Shown: positions 37,458 to 46,076 of the stretch, in pieces
Position numbering within the stretch: position 1 is the stretch's first letter
Layout: the number at the start of each line of letters is the position of its first letter
Assembly (NCBI RefSeq): GCF_000426845.1
Contig: NZ_AUGD01000002.1
Location: forward strand, 806,001 to 870,000
Source of the DNA: Bradyrhizobium sp. in8p8
Lineage (GTDB): Bacteria; Pseudomonadota; Alphaproteobacteria; Rhizobiales; Xanthobacteraceae
DNA length: 64,000 nt
Direction: 5' to 3'
Position numbers and translations under genes: made by a program
Notes under the pieces: model-generated
What the model saw: only the letters and a program-made list of their open reading frames with translations
The model's database searches: none
Told to the model about the DNA's origin: nothing

Positions 37458-37722
37458 TGGGAGACGCCCACCGGCAAGGCCTTCGGGCTGCTCTACCTCG
37501 GCTCCAGCGCCAAGCTTGCTTTCGTCGAGACGATCCTTCGAGACCGCGCCGACGGCCGTAACGGCGACTGCGTCATTGAGGAAAGTGAGATCGAAAAGCG
37601 CTCCATCGCGACCATCAGTCCCGCCGTACCCCTCACGTTGGTGCATCACACCGGCGACGGCCCTATAAAAATGGGCGTCCCGTCCGACGTGGCCGGCGCA
37701 CGTGACCAGTCGATGGCTCAGC
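37458..37722 (+). pseudogene. RES-domain (NAD+ phosphorylase toxin-like) fragment
   Basis: In the frame starting at 37458 one reads WETPTGKAFGLLYLGSSAKL, AFVETILRDR, EIEKRSIATISPAVPLTLVH and TGDGPIKMGVPSDVAGARDQ. This matches the core of RES-domain proteins (FGVLYL, E in AFxET, then LxLxxLTG). The 5' part is cut by the IS remnant and the 3' part loses similarity after SMAQ, though the frame stays open to 37817. RES toxins degrade NAD+ and pair with Xre-type antitoxins. No antitoxin gene is visible here, so this is a broken relic. Confidence 0.6.
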
Positions 37723-37727
37723 ACTTG

Positions 37728-37946
37728 TCAGTACGTGCAGTCGCGAGACACCGTGAGGGTAGCTCTGCAGAAGGTGAAGATGAGGCGGCCATAGAGCGCG
37801 CCCAAGCTCAGCCCTGAAGTGGCCAAGCGGTACGAATTGCCGAGAGCACGGGCAATTTCGAGCCAGCACGTGACCTCGTTGTGCACGGGCGTCATATGGA
37901 TTCCGGCCAATGGCAGCATCAGGAGTTGAATGCCGATCTCGCTCAT
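37728..37946 (-). CDS. 72-residue hypothetical protein coupled to AraC gene
   Basis: ATG at 37946 overlaps the AraC stop by 4 bases. The product MSEIGIQLLMLPLAGIHMTP ... continues with EVTCWLEIARALGNSYRL and a C-terminal hydrophobic stretch (GALYGRLIFTFCRATLTV). No family recognised. The 3' part is antisense to the degraded tail of the RES fragment, so part of it could be non-native sequence. The overlap is the main support. Confidence 0.4.
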   Translation of the reverse strand: MSEIGIQLLMLPLAGIHMTPVHNEVTCWLEIARALGNSYRLATSGLSLGALYGRLIFTFCRATLTVSRDCTY

Positions 37947-38719
37947 GACAGCATGGCTCCGGCGCGCGGGAGCGGCATGAATTGCGCAAGATAGGCGCTG
38001 CGCCATTGATAGGGCGTATCGCCGACGAACCGCTTGAACACAGTCGTGAAGTGTGCCTGGGTCTGGAATCCTACGGTCAATGCGGTGTCGACTAGGGAGA
38101 CGTCCCCCTGCTTCAGCAGCTCCTGGGCGCGCTCGATCCGGCACTTCAACAGATATTCGTGAGGCCGCATGCCGACCGCTGCCCGGAACTGCGCGGCAAA
38201 GTGCATCCGGCTCAGCCCGGCAACGGCTGCGAGGTGCTCAAGCGTGATCTTCGCGCCCAGGTTTTCGTCGACATATTGCATTACGCGCTTGAGGCGCCAT
38301 TTCTGCAACGATCGCACGGTACGACGCGCACGGCCCTCTCGCTCTTCGACATCGGGCTCGGCCTCCCTGCGTTGGGTCACTGCCTGCGCGCTGGCGCGGT
38401 GGGTCAGAATGGCAAGGCGCAATGCGTCGGCCAGGATGGCGGAATGCGGATGGTGCAGTGCCTCCGTCGCTGCAAGCGCATCCGAAAGCTGCCGCAGCAC
38501 GGGATCGATTAAGTCCCTTGGACGGCTCTCGGACCTCTGTGCATCCGGCGCCTCGATAGCGAGGGCGACATCGAGATGACCCCGAGGCAGCGTCGTTCCC
38601 TCGCAGCCGGCCTGATCGCAATATCCCGAAGGCCGACTTCTGCCGCCGAGGCTTGAGATATCGATCGAGCCGATCGCATGATCCTTGGTGGTAAGCGGCC
38701 GTGACAGCTGTAGCGACAT
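37943..38719 (-). CDS. AraC-family transcriptional regulator
   Basis: 258 residues. The N-terminal half (about 1-150) is a poorly conserved ligand-binding region; the C-terminal DNA-binding half has KWRLKRVMQYVDENLG, LEHLAAVAGLSRMHFAAQFR (first HTH) and SLVDTALTVGFQTQAHFTTV (second HTH), ending DTPYQWRSAYL. The C-terminal half closely matches that of the AraC protein at 42418-43491, with AGLSRMHFAAQFRAA identical. It is divergent from a sensor kinase operon, with an 18-bp perfect palindrome in the shared upstream region. Target genes unknown. Confidence 0.88.
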   Translation of the reverse strand: MSLQLSRPLTTKDHAIGSIDISSLGGRSRPSGYCDQAGCEGTTLPRGHLDVALAIEAPDAQRSESRPRDLIDPVLRQLSDALAATEALHHPHSAILADALRLAILTHRASAQAVTQRREAEPDVEEREGRARRTVRSLQKWRLKRVMQYVDENLGAKITLEHLAAVAGLSRMHFAAQFRAAVGMRPHEYLLKCRIERAQELLKQGDVSLVDTALTVGFQTQAHFTTVFKRFVGDTPYQWRSAYLAQFMPLPRAGAMLS

Positions 38720-38856
38720 CGTCGAATCTCCTTTTCCCCATTTCGACTCGGCGAAGCCTGACCGGCTTGTCCGAACGTCATGGCAGCAGAGTAATTCGAC
38801 GGGCCCCGCGCTCCATTCTACGGGCGGGTGAACCGGTAGGTTCTCGGGTTGATCGC

Positions 38857-38874
38857 ATCATACCTAGGTATGAT
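38857..38874. promoter_or_regulatory. 18-bp perfect palindrome, probable operator
   Basis: ATCATACCTAGGTATGAT is perfectly self-complementary. It lies in the 414-base divergent region 38720-39133, 138 bases from the AraC start and 260 from the kinase start. The region has no gene and no other clear signal. A dimeric regulator (a FixJ-type response regulator, or the AraC product) is the likely binder, but this is inference. Confidence 0.5.
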
Positions 38875-39133
38875 CACGCCCTCGTCGTTGGGTCGGATGG
38901 CGGCGGGATAGTGCCCGCATGACGACTCGACTGGCCGCACTGCTTGATACAAGTGCGGTAAGTTGACGCGCTTCGCTTGGCAGATTCGCGTAGAATCACT
39001 TTTTCCTGCGGAATTGCTGCCCCTCATCGGCCGCGCGGCGCTCGGCCGATAAGGCCGGTCTTCCAAGAGAGCACGAAAATCGCGCAGTGGGATGTTGTCG
39101 GCGCGATCAAATCGCGGCATCAACGCCGCTGGA

Positions 39134-41068
39134 ATGATGCGAACGAAACTGGCGACGATGACGACTCCTGACCGGGCCACGCATTCGTCCACGAGCCGTG
39201 TGGGCCTGCGGTTCTGGTCAGCCTTCCTTGCCCTCGCGGTCTTCCTCGTCGATGTGCTGACGCCGCTCGAGGGCGCGATCGCCGTTCTCTACGTTGTTGC
39301 GATCCTGCTCGCAGCGAGAACGAACAGGCGGAACGACATCCTCGTCGCGGCGTGTGGCTGCGCGATGCTGACGATAGCGGCGTATCTCCTCTCGCACGAT
39401 CTGCACCACATCGCCTCGCCGGCCCTTCGCGCCGTGGTGAGCCTCGCAGCCATCGCCATCACCACACTGCTCGCGCTGCAGAATCATGCCGCGACCAATC
39501 GCCTGGCGGCACAGGCGCGCCTGCTCAATCTCTCGCATGACATGATCTTCGTCCGCGATCACGCCGGCGTGATCAGCTTCTGGAATAAGGCCGCGGAGCA
39601 GACCTATGGCTGGCCGGCGGAAGATGCGCTCGGGCGGTCCGCCGACGAGTTGCTGCAGACCACCTATCCCGATAGGCGAGAGACCATCGAGCGTGTTCTG
39701 CTCGAGACCGGACGCTGGGAAGGCAGAGTGAAGCAGCGCACGAGGGCCGGCGCCACACTCACGGTCGATGCGCGCTGGGCCTTGCAGCACGACCATCTCG
39801 GCAAACCGGTCGGCGTGCTCGAAACGCACACCGATGTCACGGATCGCGTGGCGGCGCACAGCGCGCTGGTGCAGAGCGAGCAGCGATACCGCCGGATGTT
39901 CAACGCAAGCCGGATCGGCGTCGTGGAGGAGGACTGGACAGACGTACGGGCCACGCTGGGAGCGCTGGACACCGGCGGCGCCGAATTGCGCGACCATCTG
40001 GCACGACATCCCGATGTCGTCCGCTCCGCCCGCAGGCTTGCCAGGATCATCGACGTCAATCCGGCCATGCAGAGGATGGCGGGCGCCGACGGCGCTTCGG
40101 CCTTCATCGCGAATGTGGACAAGCTCCTCAGCGAGAACGACCGCAGCTTCGTCGGCGCATTGCTGGCCTTCACGGAAGGAGAGCCCTTCTACGAAGGCGA
40201 GACCGAGATCGTCAGGCTGGACGGCCGCAAGGTTCCCGTGCTGTTCACGATCAGCTTTCCGGCCGATCCGGATGGAGATCGCAACGTGCTCGCTTTCGTC
40301 ATCGATATCACCGAGCGCAGACAGGCGCAGGATGCGCTGCTCGCCGCACAGGCCGATCTCGCGCATGCGGCGCGCGTCGCCACCTTGGGCGAGATCAGCG
40401 CCTCCATCGCCCACGAGGTGAACCAGCCGCTGGCAGCAATCGTCACCAGCGGCGAAGCCGGCCTGCGGTGGCTCCGACGGGACGTGCCGGACCTGAGGGA
40501 AGTCGCCACCACAATGGGCCACGTTGTCGCCCAGGGCCGGCGAGCCAGCGAGATCGTGGCTCGGATCCGCAGTTTCCTGAAGAAGGCACCGCCCCAGCAG
40601 GACGAGTTGCAGATTGACGAGATTATCGAGGAGGCAACCGCTCTGGTAGCCCGCGAGTTCGCGAAAGACGACGTCGCCCTCGCCATGGAGATGGAACCCG
40701 GCTTGCCGCCGATCCGCGGCGATCGGATCCAGCTTCAGCAGGTTCTCGTCAATCTGCTGATCAATGCCGCCCAGGCCATGTCCAGCCAATCCGGTTCCCG
40801 CCTCGTCACGTTGCGCACCGGCACCGTCGATGGCGAGAGCCTCGCAATCACGGTGCAGGACAGCGGCCCCGGCATCAGCCCAAACGACCTGCCGCGCCTG
40901 TTCGATCCGTTCTTTACGACGAAGCACGGCGGAATGGGCATGGGGCTTGCGATCTGCCGAACGACGGCGGAAGCTCATGGCGGCCAGTTGTCGGCAGAGA
41001 GCATCCCTGGCTCGGGAGCGACTTTCCGCCTGACGTTGCCGTTCAGCAAACACCACGCCTCACCATGA
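39134..41068 (+). CDS. PAS-domain sensor histidine kinase (FixL-like)
   Basis: About 644 residues from the ATG at 39134 (ATG 39137 and 39158 are alternatives). Two to three N-terminal membrane helices (FWSAFLALAVFLVDVL, LYVVAILLAARTN, VVSLAAIAITTLLAL) are followed by PAS 1 (DMIFVRDHAGVISFWNKAAE). PAS 2 is an atypical one that begins RRMFNASRIGVVEEDWTDVR. The kinase core has SIAHEVNQPLAAI with His427, NLLINAAQAM, VQDSGPGISPNDL and GGMGMGLAICRT. The H-box type (HEVNQPL) is that of FixL/DctB/TodS-like kinases. The stop overlaps the next response regulator start by 4 bases. Confidence 0.92.
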   Translation: MMRTKLATMTTPDRATHSSTSRVGLRFWSAFLALAVFLVDVLTPLEGAIAVLYVVAILLAARTNRRNDILVAACGCAMLTIAAYLLSHDLHHIASPALRAVVSLAAIAITTLLALQNHAATNRLAAQARLLNLSHDMIFVRDHAGVISFWNKAAEQTYGWPAEDALGRSADELLQTTYPDRRETIERVLLETGRWEGRVKQRTRAGATLTVDARWALQHDHLGKPVGVLETHTDVTDRVAAHSALVQSEQRYRRMFNASRIGVVEEDWTDVRATLGALDTGGAELRDHLARHPDVVRSARRLARIIDVNPAMQRMAGADGASAFIANVDKLLSENDRSFVGALLAFTEGEPFYEGETEIVRLDGRKVPVLFTISFPADPDGDRNVLAFVIDITERRQAQDALLAAQADLAHAARVATLGEISASIAHEVNQPLAAIVTSGEAGLRWLRRDVPDLREVATTMGHVVAQGRRASEIVARIRSFLKKAPPQQDELQIDEIIEEATALVAREFAKDDVALAMEMEPGLPPIRGDRIQLQQVLVNLLINAAQAMSSQSGSRLVTLRTGTVDGESLAITVQDSGPGISPNDLPRLFDPFFTTKHGGMGMGLAICRTTAEAHGGQLSAESIPGSGATFRLTLPFSKHHASP

Positions 41069-41736
41069 CACGACCAAGCCAAGCGCATCCGCCGGCCACC
41101 TCCTCCAGTTCAGTCGTCATCATCGTTGATGACGACGCAGGCATTCGCGCCTCGCTCGACAGCCTATTCCGGTCGGTTGGCCTCGAAACACGCCTGTTCG
41201 GCTCGCCGGCCGAACTGCTCGGCGGCACGCTGCCTGACGGCCCGGGCTGCATCGTGCTGGACGTCAGGCTTCCTGGCGTGAGCGGGCTAGACCTCCAGGG
41301 CCAGTTGACCCGCCAGGGCATCAATTATCCCATCGTCTTCATGACGGGCCATGGCGACATTCCAATGTCGGTGCGTGCGATGAAGGCCGGCGCGGTCGAC
41401 TTCCTCTCCAAGCCTTTTCGCGATCAGGATATGCTCGACGCCGTGACGACAGCGCTCGAGCGCGACGCGCAGCACCGCGCCGAAGCCGCGGCGAAGGAGG
41501 ATATCCGAGCTCAATACGAGACCTTGACGGCACGCGAACGCGAAGTGATGGGCCATGTTACCGCCGGGTTGATGAACAAGCAGGTCGCTGGCCTGATCGG
41601 GCTCAGCGAGATCACGGTCAAGATCCATCGCGGCAACGTCATGCGCAAGATGGGCGCTAAGTCGCTGGCCGACCTCGTTCGCAAGGCCGAGGCGCTCGGA
41701 CTTTCCCAGACCCGCAGGACTACGGACCAAACCTGA
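41065..41736 (+). CDS. FixJ-family (LuxR-type) response regulator
   Basis: 223 residues. Receiver domain with phosphorylation site Asp66 (GCIVLDVRLPGVSGLDL), Thr in VFMTGHGDIPM and Lys in DFLSKPFRDQD. C-terminal LuxR HTH: LTAREREVMGHVTAGLMNKQ and LSEITVKIHRGNVMRKMGAK. Its start overlaps the kinase stop (ATGA), a classic cognate pair. It should activate promoters when phosphorylated; the palindrome at 38857-38874 is one candidate site. A second, receiver-only regulator follows 101 bases later. Confidence 0.93.
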   Translation: MTRPSQAHPPATSSSSVVIIVDDDAGIRASLDSLFRSVGLETRLFGSPAELLGGTLPDGPGCIVLDVRLPGVSGLDLQGQLTRQGINYPIVFMTGHGDIPMSVRAMKAGAVDFLSKPFRDQDMLDAVTTALERDAQHRAEAAAKEDIRAQYETLTAREREVMGHVTAGLMNKQVAGLIGLSEITVKIHRGNVMRKMGAKSLADLVRKAEALGLSQTRRTTDQT

Positions 41737-41837
41737 GTATAGTTTCAACAAGGGCGACCAACGGTGCATAAGGGGCCATCAGCCGCGCAACGGGAGATGT
41801 CCTCCTTGCGGAACACCGCGGCCAGGATGTGTGCCAA

Positions 41838-42218
41838 ATGGCCAAGACCCCAGTGATTGCGATCGTGGACGACGACGAAGGCGTTCGCACGTCCCTCGCA
41901 AGCCTGGTGCGTTCGCTCGGCTATGAGGCGCACGCCTATGAGTCCGGGGTCGATTTCCTGCGACAACCACCGGGAAACGATCCGGAATGCATGATCGCCG
42001 ACGTCCAGATGCCGGTCATGACGGGCGACGAGATGCAGGCTAAGCTGGTTGCCTCCGGCCGCCGTTTCCCGATCATCTTCATGACGGCATTTCCGAGCGA
42101 GACGGTGCGCCAGCGCGTGATGGCGGCGGGCGCGCACTGCTACATCGGCAAGCCCTCGAGCGGCGACGAAATCATCCGCTGCCTCGAAGAGGCGCTGGCA
42201 GGCGCCGGACCACAATAG
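41838..42218 (+). CDS. receiver-only response regulator (CheY/FixJ-N type)
   Basis: 126 residues from ATG 41838 (GTG 41829 is also in frame). One receiver domain: AIVDDDEGVRTSLASLVRSL, phosphoacceptor Asp55 in MIADVQMPVMTGDEM, Thr in IIFMTAFPSE, Lys in CYIGKPSSGDE. There is no output domain. The closest resemblance is to FixJ-type receivers, so it may compete with the full-length FixJ-like protein for phosphate from the upstream kinase, or serve the orphan kinase at 51414. Both are inferences. Confidence 0.88.
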   Translation: MAKTPVIAIVDDDEGVRTSLASLVRSLGYEAHAYESGVDFLRQPPGNDPECMIADVQMPVMTGDEMQAKLVASGRRFPIIFMTAFPSETVRQRVMAAGAHCYIGKPSSGDEIIRCLEEALAGAGPQ

Positions 42219-42417
42219 TTTCCCCGTTCATGAACTCGCCGCCGCATTACTGATCCTGAATCGAGGCCATGCAAACCCCATGACACTTAGGCCATTGATC
42301 TTTCTGCTCCAATCAACGGCCATGCGATCTCCGGCCCCACCGCTGCATTCGCAAAATTTAACACGGTTTAAGCAACTCTAACGAGCCTTGTGACCCGTCC
42401 AGACGTATCGTTCGAGC

Positions 42418-43491
42418 ATGGACCAACAAGGTTCAGCTGCGGTGACGCCGCAAGTTGGATCAAGGACGGGACGAACGATGTTCACCGATGTGCAAGCGGC
42501 GGGCGCCCGGCTGACGTATCAACCCAGCCCTCGCGAACAGGTTTTGCCCCAGGGGCAACGCGCAGTTCCCAACGAGCGAAGATGGCGCCAGCCTGAGCAG
42601 CCCACCGGCAATGGGCGTGACGACATCATGATCTCGCGGTGGACCTCCACGCAGGCGGCGGTGGGGCGGGAGGAAGCAACGACGCCAACAGACCGGTACT
42701 TCTTCGCCATCGCTCTGAAGACGACCCGTCTCAAGCTGACCAGAGGCGCTCAAACCATATTCGACGGCATCATGCCCGCGGGCACGCTCTATGTCGGCGC
42801 ACCGTCAAAGTCGCTTTGCGCACATTTCCATGCGTCATGCGATTTTCTGCACTTCCACGTTCCGGCAAAATGTCTGCCGTTATCGCCGACGGGAGAGCAC
42901 CCGGTCACTCCCGAGGAGTTGAACGACATGGTTCTACTGCGCGACCCGTTCGCCGCGCAACTCGCAAAGGCGCTGACCGAACACGGCCATCCGGTCGACC
43001 GCGACTTCGCGCGTTGCATCGCCCAGACTTTGGCAATGCATGTGGCCCGGCGCGAAGCGCCGCGCACGAAGGTCAACGCTCTGCCGAAATGGCGTCTGCG
43101 CCGCATCGAGGACTATGTCAGGACGCATTTCGACCAATGCATCAGCCCGTCGGACCTGGCTGGAGTCGCCGGACTATCGCGGATGCACTTCGCCGCGCAG
43201 TTTCGGGCCGCGACCGGGTACCGACCGCGTGAATATCTGCTGCATCAGCGCGTCGAGCAGGCGAAATCCCTGCTGCTGAACTCCGAGACCTCCCTGGCCC
43301 AGGTGGCGCTGGCGGTCGGCTTCTGCACGCAGGCGCACTTCTCCACCGTCTTCAAGCGCATTACGGGCAACACTCCGGCACGCTGGCGGTGCTCGAGCCG
43401 GAACGCCCAGGCCTCATCCGCGCCGGCTGGCGACGATCCAGCTTCGGGGCGCAAGGCCGTACCTCACCTTCTGCCGTATGCGCTTTCGTGA
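42418..43491 (+). CDS. AraC-family transcriptional regulator, paralogue of the 37943 gene
   Basis: 357 residues from ATG 42418, or 337 from ATG 42478 (MFTDVQAAG). The N-terminal region resembles the cupin-like sensor of AraC proteins (TRLKLTRGAQTIFDGIMPAG and HFHASCDFLHFHVPAKCL). The C-terminal HTH pair is KWRLRRIEDYVRTHFDQCI, LAGVAGLSRMHFAAQFRAAT and LAQVALAVGFCTQAHFSTVF, followed by NTPARWR. The C-terminal half is very like that of the AraC at 37943-38719. Together they flank the kinase-regulator cluster. Confidence 0.9.
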   Translation: MDQQGSAAVTPQVGSRTGRTMFTDVQAAGARLTYQPSPREQVLPQGQRAVPNERRWRQPEQPTGNGRDDIMISRWTSTQAAVGREEATTPTDRYFFAIALKTTRLKLTRGAQTIFDGIMPAGTLYVGAPSKSLCAHFHASCDFLHFHVPAKCLPLSPTGEHPVTPEELNDMVLLRDPFAAQLAKALTEHGHPVDRDFARCIAQTLAMHVARREAPRTKVNALPKWRLRRIEDYVRTHFDQCISPSDLAGVAGLSRMHFAAQFRAATGYRPREYLLHQRVEQAKSLLLNSETSLAQVALAVGFCTQAHFSTVFKRITGNTPARWRCSSRNAQASSAPAGDDPASGRKAVPHLLPYALS

Positions 43492-43621
43492 ATGATGCGA
43501 AATGAGAAACAAACCTTGTTTCGTGAAATACTTCTCCCGCCCGATCGGCGACGCTGGAGATGTTAGTGACTGAGAGCCCAAGTCACGGCTCGCGCCTCTC
43601 CTCCCAGGCCTACGAGCATTA

Positions 43622-43661
43622 GGGCCGTCCTCTCGCACAAGGAGGACGGCCCCTCTTTTTT
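43622..43661 (+). terminator. strong Rho-independent terminator
   Basis: GGGCCGTCCTC (43622-43632) pairs with GAGGACGGCCC (43642-43652), an 11-bp stem with a 9-base loop, followed by a T-rich tract (TCTTTTTT to 43661). It is 130 bases past the AraC stop. It may end the araC transcript or a separate short RNA arising between 43492 and 43621. Confidence 0.85.
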
Positions 43662-43725
43662 GGCAGCCCACGCGCCTATTCGAGGCTGGAGGCAATTGAA
43701 GGGCATTTCTCATCGGTGAGCCAAC

Positions 43726-44350
43726 GCGCAGCCAGATGCGTACACCCACAACACTCCTGAAATCATCCAGCGCATGCGCCGGCGGATCGGGCCGGATGCC
43801 CCTGACCATCGCGCTCAACGCGTGTCCTGGCCCACGCCCCAGAAACGCCGTGGCGCGGGCCGCCAGACAGGCCTGCAGCCAGCTCTCCCATTGCGCGGTT
43901 TGTGAGATCTGCGCAGCGAGCTTGTCGAGACCTGTCTCGGCGGAGACGATGGGAGCGCCGTCGATGCCACTCAGCACACGCGCGCCGCCGCCCGGCGGGA
44001 ATGCCGCGGATGCCGATCGCAGGATATCGCGAAACTCGGCCAACGCTTCGGCGAGCCGTCGCGTGCGGAGGCAACCTCGACAGGCAGATCCTTGGCCGAT
44101 GCATCTCCATTGCGGCCGCGGTGCCCGCAGCGACTGCGCGAAAAGTCAGGGCACGAAGACCAGCCGTCGCCGACGCGGGTGGACGCATCCATGGCTTCCG
44201 CCCGGCGCGCCACGATATCCAGCCGGGCCGCGACCTCGCCGACACTCTAGCCGGCGACATGACGCTATTCGGAATCGCCTCGTCGAGCGCGACTGCAGCA
44301 TCCAGCGCCTGCAAGGTGCGTATGATTTGGCCGCGCAGTTGCGAACCCCC
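43726..44350 (-). pseudogene. mdcH: decayed malonate decarboxylase acyltransferase subunit (MdcH-like)
   Basis: The C-terminal third is well preserved: LDKLAAQISQTAQWESWLQ, AFLGRGPGHALSAMVRGIRP and ALDDFRSVVGVRIWLR, the usual C-terminus of MdcH, a malonyl-CoA:ACP transacylase-type subunit. Upstream the frame is broken. The nucleophile elbow, normally AGYSVGE, reads AG-stop-SVGE because TAG replaces a Tyr codon (complement of 44247-44249), and VARRAEAMDAS continues from it before another shift. Other malonate decarboxylase genes (mdcA-G) are not seen. It is the last trace of a lost pathway here. Confidence 0.65.
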
Positions 44351-44508
44351 GAATAACCAAGGTCCAGCTTCTTCGCGGCCTGGGGCCGGTCGTTCCGGTC
44401 GGATTCATGGAAATTTCAAATGAGGCAGTCAGGCCGGCGGGAGTGCTGTCTCTCCCGCCGTCCCTCCCTTCGCCGGCCGTGCGTCAGGACCGGCAAAACG
44501 CGTCGTGG

Positions 44509-45294
44509 TCAGCGCGCGGCCTGCTGATCGATGCTGCGCGCAGCGCGGGTGATCACGGCCGCCACTTCCTTCGGATGCGATTCGTAGACCGAGTGGCTGG
44601 CGCCCGGGATCACCGTGGTGTGGCTCTTGGCGCGGTCATAGTACCAGCGCTCGAGATCGGGATTGATGATCTGGTCGCTGCCGGCAACGATGCCCCAGCT
44701 CGGCGTGGTCTTCCATGCCGCCGCCGTCAGCGGCGTGCTGAACACCTGTGCGGCGGCCGGGACCTGCGAACGTGCGACGAACTCGGCGCGATCACGCGGC
44801 AGATCGGGCGCGAACAGCTTCGGGAATTGCACGGGATCGAGATAGGTGAACTCGTCGGGCGTGATCTTGATGACACCCTCGGTCTTTCCGAGCACGCTCG
44901 GCGTCTTCTTGCCCAGCGCAGATTCGTCCTCGCCGACGTCGGGGGCGTGCGCGGCGACGTAGACGAGGCCGACGACGCTCGGATGAACACCCGCTTCGGT
45001 GATGATCGAGCCGCCATAGCTGTGGCCGACGAGAAGCGTCGGGCCGTTTTGAAGGTCGAGAATCCGCTTCGTCGCCTTGACGTCATCGGCAAACGACGTT
45101 TCCGGCTCCTGGACCATGGTGACATGGAAACCTTCCTTGGTGAGGATCTCGTAAACCGGCTTCCAGCCGGACGCGTCCACCCAGGCGCCGTGCACCAGGA
45201 CGATGTTCTTTAGCGGCTCCGCACGCGCCGTGTCGACGGTCGCGAACAGCGAAAGGGTGACGGCGAAGGCGAGGCTGGCGCGATGAGGTTTCAT
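44509..45294 (-). CDS. exported alpha/beta hydrolase
   Basis: 261 residues from MKPHRASLAF, with a Sec signal peptide (MKPHRASLAFAVTLSLFATV, cleavage after ARA). Fold marks are IVLVHGAWVDASGW (oxyanion loop), the nucleophile elbow LLVGHSYGGSI with the catalytic Ser, and a late His in VIPGASHSVYESHP. The set is that of the EstC/salicylate-esterase-like alpha/beta hydrolases of rhizobia. A substrate cannot be named. An in-frame upstream extension to 45378 is not supported. It is divergent from a small exported protein gene. Confidence 0.87.
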   Translation of the reverse strand: MKPHRASLAFAVTLSLFATVDTARAEPLKNIVLVHGAWVDASGWKPVYEILTKEGFHVTMVQEPETSFADDVKATKRILDLQNGPTLLVGHSYGGSIITEAGVHPSVVGLVYVAAHAPDVGEDESALGKKTPSVLGKTEGVIKITPDEFTYLDPVQFPKLFAPDLPRDRAEFVARSQVPAAAQVFSTPLTAAAWKTTPSWGIVAGSDQIINPDLERWYYDRAKSHTTVIPGASHSVYESHPKEVAAVITRAARSIDQQAAR

Positions 45295-45477
45295 TCCGGG
45301 ATCCCTCCGTGTTGGAATGGCGCGAAAGTACGCCGAGACCGCCCCCGCGGTATTTCCGCAATTAACTTTCCTTGCCACTTCGCACGCCCGGACATGCCGT
45401 TTGGTCCAATGCTTTCTCGCGATTCCGGAGAAGACGACCTAGCTAATTGCGCATCCAGCATGCACAGGACCGCATCA

Positions 45478-45819
45478 ATGACATCCACCGCAAAACGCCA
45501 GCCTGCACTCCTCATTCTGCTGTGCGCGGCGTCGCCAGCCGTCGCGGGTACCTGCGCGAACGAGATCGCTCGCACCCAGGTGCAGCTGGATCGGGTCATC
45601 GAAAAGGACGCCGGCTCCTACGGCTGGCAGCCGGAGAGCCTCAGCGCATTGCGCGGCCATCAGCCAACGCCCCGCTCCCTTGCCGAAGCAGAGAGCGGCG
45701 ACGGCTTCGATTTCACGGCTGCGTTGGATTCGCTTGATCGCGCTCGCGCCGCCGATCACGTCGGTGACATGCGCGCGTGCCGCCGGGAACTGGCACGCGC
45801 GCGGTCCATTCTGAGATAA
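45478..45819 (+). CDS. small exported protein
   Basis: 113 residues from ATG 45478 (ATG 45460 is 6 codons earlier). A signal peptide, MTSTAKRQPALLILLCAASP, with cleavage after AVAG, is followed by a predicted helical mature part with TCANEIARTQVQLDRVIEKD, YGWQPESLSALRGHQPTP and a C-terminal helix DALDR-like SLDRARAADHVGDMRACRRE. Two cysteines could pair. No family recognised. It is the only gene in the 780-base stretch between the hydrolase and the RND operon. Confidence 0.6.
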   Translation: MTSTAKRQPALLILLCAASPAVAGTCANEIARTQVQLDRVIEKDAGSYGWQPESLSALRGHQPTPRSLAEAESGDGFDFTAALDSLDRARAADHVGDMRACRRELARARSILR

Positions 45820-46076
45820 CAGAAGTAGAAGTCACGACCGACGCCAGCGCGTGCTGATGCCAATGCAGTGGGCGCCTAGTCGTATGACAGAGGACGCAAG
45901 CAAACTCTCGTCGTCTTCGTGCAGGCCGGGAGCGGGACGTGCGTTCTAGAAATACCGGACCTACCACGGCTTTCTAATGTTCGACGGCATTCAGGCCGGA
46001 GCGATCGTCCATGCGGAATCAGCATTCACCAACCCATATCGTCACGATAAGTTCGAATTCACACCGGCGCACCTCG

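Noticed and set aside
39218..41056. 612-residue open frame on the minus strand opposite the sensor kinase
   Set aside because: No recognisable domains, charged low-complexity composition; shadow of the kinase gene.
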